Shown here in pieces: positions 1-6,890 of a DNA stretch of 47,039 nucleotides; within the stretch, counting starts at the first letter, position 1, and the number at the start of each line of letters is the position of its first letter. Under the pieces are notes generated by a model. It was not told the DNA's origin. It saw only the letters and a list, made by a program, of their open reading frames with translations, and made no database searches. Source of the stretch: an uncultured Clostridium sp. (GTDB lineage: Bacteria > Bacillota > Clostridia > Clostridiales > Clostridiaceae); NCBI RefSeq assembly GCF_934754915.1, contig NZ_CAKVKB010000014.1, positions 1 to 47,039 of the forward strand. The letters are read 5' to 3'. The position numbers and the translations under genes were made by a program.

Positions 1-3
1 CCC

Positions 4-31
4 GTTAAAATGAATTTATTTTCATTTTAAC
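4..31. other. Perfect 11-bp hairpin at window edge
   Basis: GTTAAAATGAA and TTCATTTTAAC form a perfect 11-bp stem around a 6-nt loop. No T-run follows directly. It may be a terminator or an RNA hairpin belonging to a gene outside the window; its function is not assigned. Confidence 0.4.
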
Positions 32-69
32 AGGAAGCTTTATATGTTTTGTAGTCGTGGATTTTTTGA

Positions 70-207
70 CGCTTACGTATATATGGGGGAAGTTTTGCGT
101 TTAATTTGATAAATGACGTTTCACAAAATAATAGAGATTATGATGAAATGTGCAGTGAGTGGAATTCAAAATGGAATTCTGCAAGGAAAGAAATTAGTAA
201 GAATTAA
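70..207 (+). pseudogene. Possible 3' remnant of a coding gene
   Basis: This stretch is open from a stop at 67-69 to the TAA at 205-207. Its translation looks protein-like: it ends NDVSQNNRDYDEMC followed by a Trp- and Lys-rich helix. It has no start codon or ribosome binding site. The preceding residues (about 31-108) read better in another frame (CSRGFFDAYVYMGEVLRL), which suggests a frameshifted or decayed C-terminal end. I do not recognise the family with certainty. It could also be a chance open frame. Confidence 0.25.
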
Positions 208-223
208 TATGATAATTTAAAAG

Positions 224-331
224 AGGACTGTTGCATCAAATATTTTTACTACTATATTCAAAAGTGGCGTTGATTAGAAGTTCCATATTGAATATAGCAG
301 AATTTGATTTTAGGATGACAGTCCTATTTTT
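224..331 (+). repeat. Long imperfect palindrome / possible terminator
   Basis: Three arm pairs nest around a loop of about 26 nt: AGGACTGT (224-231) with ACAGTCCT (318-325), ATCAAAT (235-241) with ATTTGAT (302-308), and CTATATTCAA (252-261) with TTGAATATAG (288-297). A T-rich run follows (327-331). It could be an elaborate terminator, an RNA structure in the leader of the esterase gene, or a MITE-like remnant. No target duplication was identified. Confidence 0.5.
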
Positions 332-337
332 ATACAT

Positions 338-360
338 AGTATAACTTAATAAAGTATACT
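338..360. promoter_or_regulatory. Dyad AGTATA-N11-TATACT, candidate operator
   Basis: The 6-bp arms AGTATA (338-343) and TATACT (355-360) flank an AT-rich centre, upstream of the truncated esterase and the GH1 gene. The sugar locus ends with a GntR/HutC repressor, so this is a candidate site for it. The assignment rests on position only; arms of this length can arise by chance in AT-rich DNA. Confidence 0.25.
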
Positions 361-381
361 GATAGATAAATTTATTCTATA

Positions 382-395
382 TGAAAACGATAAGA
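382..395 (+). promoter_or_regulatory. Candidate cre site (CcpA)
   Basis: TGAAAACGATAAGA matches the low-GC Gram-positive catabolite-responsive element TGWAANCGNTNWCA at 13 of 14 positions. It lies 25 nt before the ATG at 420. The setting, ahead of glycosidase and mannose-6-phosphate isomerase genes, fits carbon catabolite repression. Confidence 0.4.
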
Positions 396-419
396 ATGCA
401 ATAATAGAGGAGAATTATT

Positions 420-935
420 ATGAGTGAAAATTTAAAATATGTAAAATTGAAAGATGTTGATAAAATAAATATTTATGGAAGAAATAGTTGGAGTTCATCA
501 TCTTTGGTGTTATTTTGGACAGCAAGCGGATTTGAAGTTAATGTTAGGGGTTTTGAATTATGGATGGATGTTGAAGTTGATTATGATCTATATGAGCAAT
601 GGATAAGTGTAGAAATAGATGGTGAATTTGTAAGCAGGCAGATGATTACTAAAGGATGCCATTCAATATGCCTTTTTAGAGGAATGAATAGTGAACTTAT
701 TAAAAACGTCAGAGTATATAAAGATGTTCAGGCAATGAATATGGATGATAAGAATATGTTTCTAATACATGGATTAAAAACTGATGGAGAATTTGAAACA
801 GTTCAAAATAAAGACATGAAAATTGAATTTATAGGAGATAGTATAACATCGGGAGAAGGCATTATAGGAGCCAGAATTGAAGATGATTGGATTTCCATGT
901 GGTTTAGTGCAATTTATTTATTATTTAAAGATTAA
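420..935 (+). pseudogene. Truncated CE2-like SGNH acetyl esterase
   Basis: The 171-residue product has an N-terminal beta-rich region (about 1-125) like the jelly-roll domain of CE2 carbohydrate esterases. The SGNH block I follows (FIGDSITSGEG), with G139-D140-S141 carrying the presumed nucleophile. It keeps the family-typical stretch DWISMWFSA, then stops after a short unrelated tail. Intact family members run to about 350 residues and need a C-terminal catalytic histidine, absent here. None of the missing half is found in any frame before the next gene, so this is a deletion and not a simple frameshift. The start has a good site (AGAGGAG). It was probably once a deacetylase for acetylated xylan or glucomannan oligosaccharides. 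The esterase is almost certainly inactive. Confidence 0.75.
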
Positions 936-976
936 GGAATATCAATTTTATAATGTATAAATTAGGAGGTTTTTTA

Positions 977-2374
977 ATGACTTTGAAATGTAAATTCCCA
1001 GAAAATTTTTGGTGGGGTTCTGCAACTTCAGGCCCACAATCAGAAGGTAGATTTAACAAAAGACATGACAGTGTTTTTGATCACTGGTTTGATGTAGAAC
1101 CAGAAGCATTCTTTAATGGAGTAGGTCCTAATGTAGCATCAAATTTCTATAATAGTTATAAGGAAGATATAAAATTAGTTAAAGAAATTGGATTAAACAG
1201 TTTTAGAACATCAATTCAATGGACAAGACTTATGAAAGATTTTGAAACTGGAGAAGTTGATGAAGATGGAGTAAGATTTTATAATGCTGTAATTGATGAA
1301 TTAATAGCAAATGACATAATTCCAGTTATGAACTTACATCACTTTGATTTACCAGTTGAATTATATGATAAATACGGCGGATGGGAATCAAAGAAAGTTG
1401 TTGATTTATTTGCATTATTTGCAAAGAAATGTTTTGAATTATTTGGTGATAGAGTTAAATACTGGGCAACATTCAATGAACCAATGGTTGTTGTTGAAGG
1501 AGAATACTTATATCAATTCCATTATCCTAGATTAGTTGATGGAAAGAAAGCTGTTCAAGTTTTATATAACTTAAACTTAGCATCTGCAAAAGCAATACAA
1601 GAATTTAAAAAGAGCGAATGCAGTAAGACTGGTGGAAAGATAGGTATAATTCTTAACCTTACTCCATCTTATCCAAGATCACAAGATGAAAAAGATGTTA
1701 AAGCAGCTCAATTCGTTGAAGATTTCTTCAATAATTCATTTTTAGATCCAGCTATTAAAGGTGAATTTACACCAAGATTAGTAGAAGTATTAAAGAAAGA
1801 TAATGTTTTATGGGAATCTACACAAGAAGAGTTAGATATAATAAAAGCAAATACAATTGATTTCTTAGGTGTAAATTATTATCAACCAAGAAGAGCAAAA
1901 GCAAAAGAAACACCATTTGATGAATCACAAGGATGGATGCCTAATAAATACTTTGATGATTATGAAATGCCAGGAAGAAGAATGAATCCATATAGAGGAT
2001 GGGAAATATACCCACAATGTATGTATGATATAGCTATAAACATTAGAGATAACTATAATAATATTCCTTGGTACATTTCAGAAAACGGAATGGGTGTTGA
2101 AGGAGAAGAAAAGTATATCAATAAAGATGGAGTAATAGAAGATGATTACAGAATTGAATTCTTTGAAGAACATCTAGAATATCTTCATAAAGGTATTGAA
2201 GAAGGATCAAACTGTTTTGGATATCATACATGGACTCCAATAGACTGTTGGTCATGGTCTAATGCATATAAAAATAGATATGGATTTATAGCTGTTGACT
2301 TAGCTAGACAAATAAAAACTATAAAGAAATCAGGAAGATGGATTAAAAAAGTTGCACAAAACAATGGTTTCTAA
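977..2374 (+). CDS. GH1 family (6-phospho-)beta-glucosidase
   Basis: Glycoside hydrolase family 1 TIM-barrel enzyme of 465 residues, a normal length. The acid/base is E168 in TFNEP and the nucleophile is E369 in ISENG. The N terminus FPENFWWGSATSGPQSEG is typical of the family. The ATG at 977 is chosen because AGGAGGT lies at 964-970; an in-frame ATG at 953 has no ribosome site. Phosphorylated-substrate GH1 enzymes carry Ser, Lys and Tyr in the pattern SWSNGYEKRYG. Here the segment is SWSNAYKNRYG, keeping Ser and Tyr but with Asn at the Lys position. Specificity for 6-phospho-glucosides is therefore likely but not certain. It acts in the cytoplasm on disaccharides, probably cotranscribed with the upstream esterase remnant. 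No transporter gene is present in the window for it. Confidence 0.85.
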   Translation: MTLKCKFPENFWWGSATSGPQSEGRFNKRHDSVFDHWFDVEPEAFFNGVGPNVASNFYNSYKEDIKLVKEIGLNSFRTSIQWTRLMKDFETGEVDEDGVRFYNAVIDELIANDIIPVMNLHHFDLPVELYDKYGGWESKKVVDLFALFAKKCFELFGDRVKYWATFNEPMVVVEGEYLYQFHYPRLVDGKKAVQVLYNLNLASAKAIQEFKKSECSKTGGKIGIILNLTPSYPRSQDEKDVKAAQFVEDFFNNSFLDPAIKGEFTPRLVEVLKKDNVLWESTQEELDIIKANTIDFLGVNYYQPRRAKAKETPFDESQGWMPNKYFDDYEMPGRRMNPYRGWEIYPQCMYDIAINIRDNYNNIPWYISENGMGVEGEEKYINKDGVIEDDYRIEFFEEHLEYLHKGIEEGSNCFGYHTWTPIDCWSWSNAYKNRYGFIAVDLARQIKTIKKSGRWIKKVAQNNGF

Positions 2375-2408
2375 TAGTAAATTGTTGTAGCAGGTAATGT
2401 AATGATTA

Positions 2409-2467
2409 TGAGGCTTTTTGATGAAAACTTTTATATGGTTTAAGTTGAAAAGTCTCAAATTTTTTTC
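2409..2467 (+). terminator. Hairpin terminator after GH1 gene
   Basis: TGAGGCTTTT (2409-2418) pairs with AAAAGTCTCA (2448-2457), allowing one G-U pair, over a 29-nt loop. It is followed by AA and a T7 run. It separates the glycosidase from manA, so manA may have its own promoter in 2470-2555. Confidence 0.6.
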
Positions 2468-2571
2468 TATTATAATAATTGTATTAAAGTATAAAAATAA
2501 GTAATGATGAGAGTGAATTTGAATTCATCACTAATAAAACAGGTGATTTATATATAATGGAGGTAGGTATA

Positions 2572-3552
2572 ATGTATCCAATTAAATTTGAAAATCTATA
2601 TTATGAAAGAATATGGGGAGGAGAAGATTTAAAAAAATTCAGAAATAATGTTCCAGAAGGAGTTATTGGTGAAAGCTGGGATATTGCATGTCATAAAAAT
2701 GGAACTGGTAAAGTTGTAAATGGGGAATTAAAAGGTAAAGGATTTGATGAAATAATCAAAGAATTTGGACATAAACTTTTAGGAAATAAAATAAGCACTG
2801 AAAAAGATTTCCCATTACTTATAAAATTAATAACTGCTAAAGATAAATTATCAGTTCAGGTTCATCCAGATGATGAATATGCAAGAAGAGTAGAAAATGA
2901 TCTTGGAAAAACTGAGGCATGGTATGTAATAGATGCAGCTGAAGGTGCTTCATTAATAGTTGGAACAAAAGATTGTGATAAGGAAAAATTTAAAAAAGCA
3001 ATTGATGATGAAAATCTTGAACCATATTTAAATAAGATTCCAGTTAAAAAAGGTGATTTCTTCTATGTTCAAAGTGGATTAGTTCATGCAATATGTGAAG
3101 GAATTCTTATTGCTGAAATTCAACAGAGCAGTGATACAACCTATAGAGTATATGATTACAACAGAGGAAGAGAAATACATGTTCAAAAAGCATTAGACGT
3201 AATTAACTTCTCATTAAAAGGTGAAAACAGCCATGGAATAACATTAAAAAATGAAGGATATGATAAAACTTATCTTTGTTTAGGTGAATATTTCACAATC
3301 CAAAAATATGAAATCAGAGATTCTGTTAAAGAATCAAGTGATGAAGATAGATTCTTCTTATTTACTTGTGTTGATGGTGAAGGAACAATTAAGTATAATG
3401 GTGGAGAAGAAAAGATAGCAATGGGTGACAGTATATTTATACCAGCAACTCTTGGCGAATATGAATTAAAAGGTAACTTTACATTATTAAAGAGTTATGT
3501 TCCAGATGTTGAAAAAGAAGAAAAAGATATATTGAGCGTTGTAAGAAAATAA
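2572..3552 (+). CDS. manA: Mannose-6-phosphate isomerase, class I
   Basis: Type I phosphomannose isomerase (cupin fold, zinc-dependent) of 326 residues, like the short Bacillus/Clostridium forms. It interconverts mannose-6-phosphate and fructose-6-phosphate. Visible signatures are YYERIWGGEDL at the N terminus, the metal-site segment LSVQVHPDDEYA and the second metal-site histidine in SGLVHAICEG. The ATG at 2572 is preferred because GGAGGT (2561-2566) precedes it; the ATG at 2557 lies upstream of that site. Next to a GH1 enzyme and an esterase remnant, it suggests that the imported glycans contain mannose, for example glucomannan. It could also serve general mannose or GDP-sugar metabolism. 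Confidence 0.9.
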   Translation: MYPIKFENLYYERIWGGEDLKKFRNNVPEGVIGESWDIACHKNGTGKVVNGELKGKGFDEIIKEFGHKLLGNKISTEKDFPLLIKLITAKDKLSVQVHPDDEYARRVENDLGKTEAWYVIDAAEGASLIVGTKDCDKEKFKKAIDDENLEPYLNKIPVKKGDFFYVQSGLVHAICEGILIAEIQQSSDTTYRVYDYNRGREIHVQKALDVINFSLKGENSHGITLKNEGYDKTYLCLGEYFTIQKYEIRDSVKESSDEDRFFLFTCVDGEGTIKYNGGEEKIAMGDSIFIPATLGEYELKGNFTLLKSYVPDVEKEEKDILSVVRK

Positions 3553-3568
3553 TTTTAATAAATTTTTG

Positions 3569-3605
3569 TTAAAATTGGAGAAAGATATGTTTTCTCCAAT
3601 TTTAA
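3569..3605 (+). terminator. Terminator after manA
   Basis: TTAAAATTGGAGAA (3569-3582) and TTCTCCAATTTTAA (3592-3605) form a perfect 14-bp stem over a 9-nt loop, directly after manA. The T-run is within the 3' arm, so efficiency is uncertain. Confidence 0.6.
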
Positions 3606-3686
3606 TGATTAAATTTTAAATATTACATGGTAACTATTTTCAAACATGTTATAATTAATATAAAATATTTATAAAAAGGGGAGTGC

Positions 3687-4406
3687 TTGTTGGTGTCAAA
3701 GTATAAAGAAATAGCAGAAGATATTAGAAAGGGTATACTTGATGGAAAATACAACCCTAATGAACAGCTACCATTAGAAAAAGAAATGTGCCAACATTAT
3801 GATGTCAGCAGGATAACAATAAAAAAAGCTGTAGATGAATTAGTTGATGAAGGACTTGTTATTAAAAGAAGAGGTGCTGGAACATTTGTAAAAGCATTTG
3901 ATAATTCAGATGTTGAAGGATTTAGTATGTCTAAGCAGTTTTCAGGGTTCTCAGAAACTAATAAAAATAGTAAAGTTGAATCTAAGGTAATTAAGTTTGA
4001 AGTTATTCATCCAAATGAAGAAATTGCTGAAAAATTAAAAATGACATGTGATGATTTTGTGTATTATATAGTAAGAGTCCGTTATTGCGATGGTGAAGCA
4101 AGAGTAGTAGAGTATACATATATGCCAATTGGGGTTATACCAGGAATAAAGACTGATATATTACATAAATCAATATATGCATATATTGAAAAAGACTTAA
4201 ATCTAAAGATAAAAAGTGCTCATAAAACAATACGTGCAATTGAGCCTACAGAAGAAGAAAAAGAATATTTAAATTTAGGAGACAAGGTTGTTCCCATTCT
4301 TGAAGTTGAACAGGTAGGATTTTTAGATAATGGCCAGCCATTTGAATATTCATTATCACATCATAGAGGGGATAAAATAGAATTTAGAAGTATAAGTTTT
4401 AAGTAA
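3687..4406 (+). CDS. GntR/HutC-family transcriptional regulator
   Basis: N-terminal winged helix of GntR type (about residues 5-75; MCQHYDVSRITIKKAVDEL, then GLVIKRRGAGTFV) followed by a UTRA ligand-binding domain (about 95-235; VVEYTYMPIGVIPGI, EVEQVGFLDNGQPFEYS). It is probably a repressor that senses a phosphosugar and controls the adjacent GH1/manA locus. The start is ambiguous: TTG 3687, TTG 3690 and GTG 3693 are consecutive in-frame candidates after AAGGGGAG (3677-3684). GTG 3693 has the most usual spacing. It is the last gene of the locus and faces a convergent gene. Confidence 0.85.
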   Translation: MLVSKYKEIAEDIRKGILDGKYNPNEQLPLEKEMCQHYDVSRITIKKAVDELVDEGLVIKRRGAGTFVKAFDNSDVEGFSMSKQFSGFSETNKNSKVESKVIKFEVIHPNEEIAEKLKMTCDDFVYYIVRVRYCDGEARVVEYTYMPIGVIPGIKTDILHKSIYAYIEKDLNLKIKSAHKTIRAIEPTEEEKEYLNLGDKVVPILEVEQVGFLDNGQPFEYSLSHHRGDKIEFRSISFK

Positions 4407-4484
4407 TCTGATTTATACAATAGATTTTCTATTTTGATAGTTTATTAAAAATTATAGTTTAATATATCAATAAAAATGTTAATG

Positions 4485-4548
4485 AAAGAGATGAATACCT
4501 GAAATTAATATTTAATTTCAGAAAGTATATTCACTCTTTTTATTTTTT
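4485..4548 (+). terminator. Two-tier terminator after GntR gene
   Basis: An inner stem GAAATTAA/TTAATTTC sits inside an outer imperfect stem AAAGAG-TGAATA / TATATTCA-CTCTTT and is followed by a long T-rich run to 4548. This is a typical strong intrinsic terminator for the GntR gene. Confidence 0.65.
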
Positions 4549-4627
4549 AAGGCATATTTTTTTATTATATGAGAAAGATAGCATAAGATTTAATTGAGCC
4601 ATATTCAAAATGTTAAAGATTCAAAGA

Positions 4628-4674
4628 AATAGGACTTATTGTGTAGATATAATCAATAATATAACAGTCCTATT
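4628..4674. terminator. Hairpin between convergent genes
   Basis: AATAGGACT (4628-4636) pairs with AGTCCTATT (4666-4674), with an inner TTATTG/CAATAA. It lies 30 nt beyond the stop of the minus-strand CYTH gene and probably terminates it. The arm ACAGTCCTATT is shared with the palindrome at 224-331. Confidence 0.45.
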
Positions 4675-4703
4675 CCTTGATTAATATTTTTTGGAAAATA
4701 AGT

Positions 4704-5264
4704 TTATAAGTTTCTACTATTATTAGAAGATAAATTTCGTTCCTTTAAAATATCATAAATAGTTGCAGAAGTAGTATCTTCTAATGTATATCCTAACACT
4801 GATACAATTTTTTCTAATTCTTCTTCGGATGATGTTTCAATTTCAAGATATGGAAATGGGCAGAAATTTTTATCATTTATATCAATTTCAATTAGTGAAT
4901 TGAATAATTTATAACTTTCTCTGTATTTTTTTATAGATTCTTTTTTTATCAAACCAAGAGATTTAAAAATACCTTCTCCCATAATTTTATCTTCAATTAT
5001 TGTTTCATTTTCTTCCATGACCTTAAATCTTTCTTGAGAAATCATCTTTTTAGTAGTCATAAAAACTATAGTTTTATTATTGATTTTATCATTAACAGTT
5101 CTTATTCTTGCATATCCTTTTTGAGCAAGAAGTCTTCCATCTTCAAAATCATATATATCATTAACCTGGTCTTCACTTTTCACTTTTTCAGCATTATTTT
5201 CTAATAGAATTTTTCTTATGTTGTCAACATCAATATCTACAATTCGTGTTTCTAATTCTTTCAT
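4704..5264 (-). CDS. CYTH-domain protein (triphosphatase / CyaB-like)
   Basis: The 186-residue product is a single CYTH tunnel-fold domain. It shows the charged beta-strand signature ELETRIVDID at the N terminus, paired basic strands (YARIRTVN, TTKKMISQERF), KYRESYKL, the acidic strand LIEIDI and PYLEIETSS near the end. The family hydrolyses inorganic or thiamine triphosphate, or cyclises ATP (class IV adenylate cyclase). Sequence alone does not decide which. The N-terminal motif is ExExR rather than the usual ExExK. The start has GGAGG 8 nt upstream. It is monocistronic, convergent with the GntR gene. Confidence 0.8.
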   Translation of the reverse strand: MKELETRIVDIDVDNIRKILLENNAEKVKSEDQVNDIYDFEDGRLLAQKGYARIRTVNDKINNKTIVFMTTKKMISQERFKVMEENETIIEDKIMGEGIFKSLGLIKKESIKKYRESYKLFNSLIEIDINDKNFCPFPYLEIETSSEEELEKIVSVLGYTLEDTTSATIYDILKERNLSSNNSRNL

Positions 5265-5318
5265 TGTATTTCCTCCAATTTAAAAATAATTGTGTGATTA
5301 TAAAGTATATGTTGATTT

Positions 5319-5420
5319 AATATATATGTTCCAATGATAAGACTACATGATAATTAAAGAAATATTGAAAAGATTTCAACTTTTATTGTCAAGTGGCCAT
5401 TGTTAATTGGAATATATATT
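5319..5420 (-). repeat. MITE-like repeat, copy F (with TIRs)
   Basis: The outer ends AATATATATGTTCCAAT (5319-5335) and ATTGGAATATATATT (5406-5420) are inverted repeats. The core (TTAAAGAAATATTGAAAAGATTTC, TTATTGTC) matches the other intergenic copies in minus orientation. It fills most of the 314-bp gap between the CYTH gene and the nucleoid-associated protein gene; no other feature was identified in that gap. Confidence 0.7.
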
Positions 5421-5578
5421 ATTTATTAAGAATTAAATTTTACAATGTACTTTATAATATGATTATATATCTTTATTCTAATAATTAATATTGTATAGTA
5501 TATAAATAAATGTTTTTTTTAAAGCTGGATGAGTTTATAATATCTAAAGTGAGAAAATTATTGGGAAGGTGAATAGTG

Positions 5579-6616
5579 ATGGAATACATTAATGATATTA
5601 ACATAAATGAAGCAGTGATACATATTTTAGATAGTAATGTTGATGATCCAGTTTTAAATGAATTTAGTCTTGATCTTGATGAGGATATATATAAATTTTT
5701 ATATAAACATATTGAGAAATGTTTTAAAGATGATGATCTTAAATATGGAAAATTTAATCCAGAAAGAAATATTGTGAAAGAAGTAGTTCAGGATTATTTG
5801 AATGGATCGGAAGATAATCTGATAAAGGTATCAAAGGAACTTGCCAATCAGCTTTTTATAATAATGAAAGGAAATGTAAATATTCCAGCAGGAGATCTTA
5901 TAGTAGTATCACTAACAACAGATCATGGGCCTATGATAGGAATTTTGAAAATGGATTACGTTAAAAACTTTACTCATGAAGTTCAATTTGTTAACAATAA
6001 AATTGGGATAGGAATAGTTCCACAAAGTGCAGGACTTCCAGGCAGTGGTCAGAAAATACAGAAAGCTGCATTTATAAAACCTGTAAAAGAAGATGAAAAT
6101 TATAATCTTATGATTCTTGATAAACAAAAGGGAAGCAAAGATGATGAATTTGGAGCAAATTATTTTATAAATAATTTTTTAGGTGCATCTATTGTAGTTA
6201 ATGAAAGAGATATGACTAAAACATTAGTTAAGGCTGTAGAAAACTGGACAAGAAAAAATATTACAGAAGATGCTGGCAAAGCAGAAGAGATAAGAAGTAC
6301 AATAAAAACTAAATTAAAAGAAGAAGATACAATAAATATTGATGATTTTTCTCAGGAGTTATTTTCTCAGGATGCTAATAAAAAAGAAGAATTTTCTACA
6401 TATATAAAACAGCAAGGGCTTGAATCTCAAGTCTCAGTAGATAAAACCTGGGTTGAGAAGAAAATGAAAAGAATAAGGCTTAATATAGATAAAGAAATAG
6501 ATCTATACATCAATGAAGAAACATATCATGATCCTAAAAAGTTTGAAATTGTGAGAAATGGTGATGGAAGCATAAACTTAGTAGTTAAAAATGTTATTAA
6601 CTATATAGAAAAATAA
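5579..6616 (+). CDS. Nucleoid-associated protein (NdpA/YejK family)
   Basis: The 345-residue product fits the nucleoid-associated protein family PF04245 (37-kDa NdpA/YejK type). It has the N-terminal INEAVIHILD, the mid-region ADLIVVSLTTDHG-like segment (GDLIVVSLTTDHGPMIGILK) and a C-terminal DNA-binding-like region. Members bind the nucleoid; in clostridia the exact role is not established. An in-frame GTG at 5576 directly precedes the ATG at 5579; both are served by GGGAAGGTG at 5563-5571. Monocistronic, with a terminator downstream. Confidence 0.8.
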   Translation: MEYINDININEAVIHILDSNVDDPVLNEFSLDLDEDIYKFLYKHIEKCFKDDDLKYGKFNPERNIVKEVVQDYLNGSEDNLIKVSKELANQLFIIMKGNVNIPAGDLIVVSLTTDHGPMIGILKMDYVKNFTHEVQFVNNKIGIGIVPQSAGLPGSGQKIQKAAFIKPVKEDENYNLMILDKQKGSKDDEFGANYFINNFLGASIVVNERDMTKTLVKAVENWTRKNITEDAGKAEEIRSTIKTKLKEEDTINIDDFSQELFSQDANKKEEFSTYIKQQGLESQVSVDKTWVEKKMKRIRLNIDKEIDLYINEETYHDPKKFEIVRNGDGSINLVVKNVINYIEK

Positions 6617-6678
6617 TATTTGAAATTTGGTTCATATATAGTTGTTGTAAGATTAAAATGTAGATGATACATGTGAAA

Positions 6679-6718
6679 ATTTCATAATTCATTGTCAATT
6701 AATATTTTTAATTGAAAT
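6679..6718 (-). repeat. Partial MITE-like repeat end
   Basis: ATAATTCATTGTCAATTAATA followed by AATTGAAAT resembles the end of the dispersed repeat (compare TTCTTCATTGTCAATTGAAAT at 44318-44335). The internal hairpin is missing, so this is at best a fragment. Confidence 0.35.
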
Positions 6719-6730
6719 GATTAGTAATTT

Positions 6731-6774
6731 AAAAATAAAGTTATATTAACAAAATATGACTTTATTTTTATTTT
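6731..6774 (+). terminator. Terminator after the nucleoid protein gene
   Basis: AAAAATAAAGTTATATT pairs with AATATGACTTTATTTTT (one G-U pair) around a 5-nt loop, followed by ATTTT. The stem is about 17 bp. It separates the upstream gene from the polysaccharide operon. Confidence 0.65.
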
Positions 6775-6890
6775 ACAACAATACACGACAAATAATTCGA
6801 AAATATGATTTTTTTATGTATAATAGATATAAGTGTGATTTTTACTTTTTAGTATTTTTGCTGAATAAAATTTTATTAGGAGTATTAATT

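Noticed and set aside
224..331. IS6-family insertion element
   Set aside because: Only a loose match of the end sequence; length about 108 bp, no transposase and no visible 8-bp target duplication.
5912..6127. Minus-strand and alternate-frame open frames inside clear genes (for example here, and 1344-1535, 16057-16248, 22876-23202, 30320-30625)
   Set aside because: They lie wholly or largely opposite or within well-supported genes, have no ribosome site and no recognisable protein family; they are shadows of the real coding frames.
6756..6890. 45-residue N-terminal extension of the cellulose synthase
   Set aside because: It would start inside the upstream terminator and lacks a ribosome site; ATG 6891 after AGGAGT is far better.
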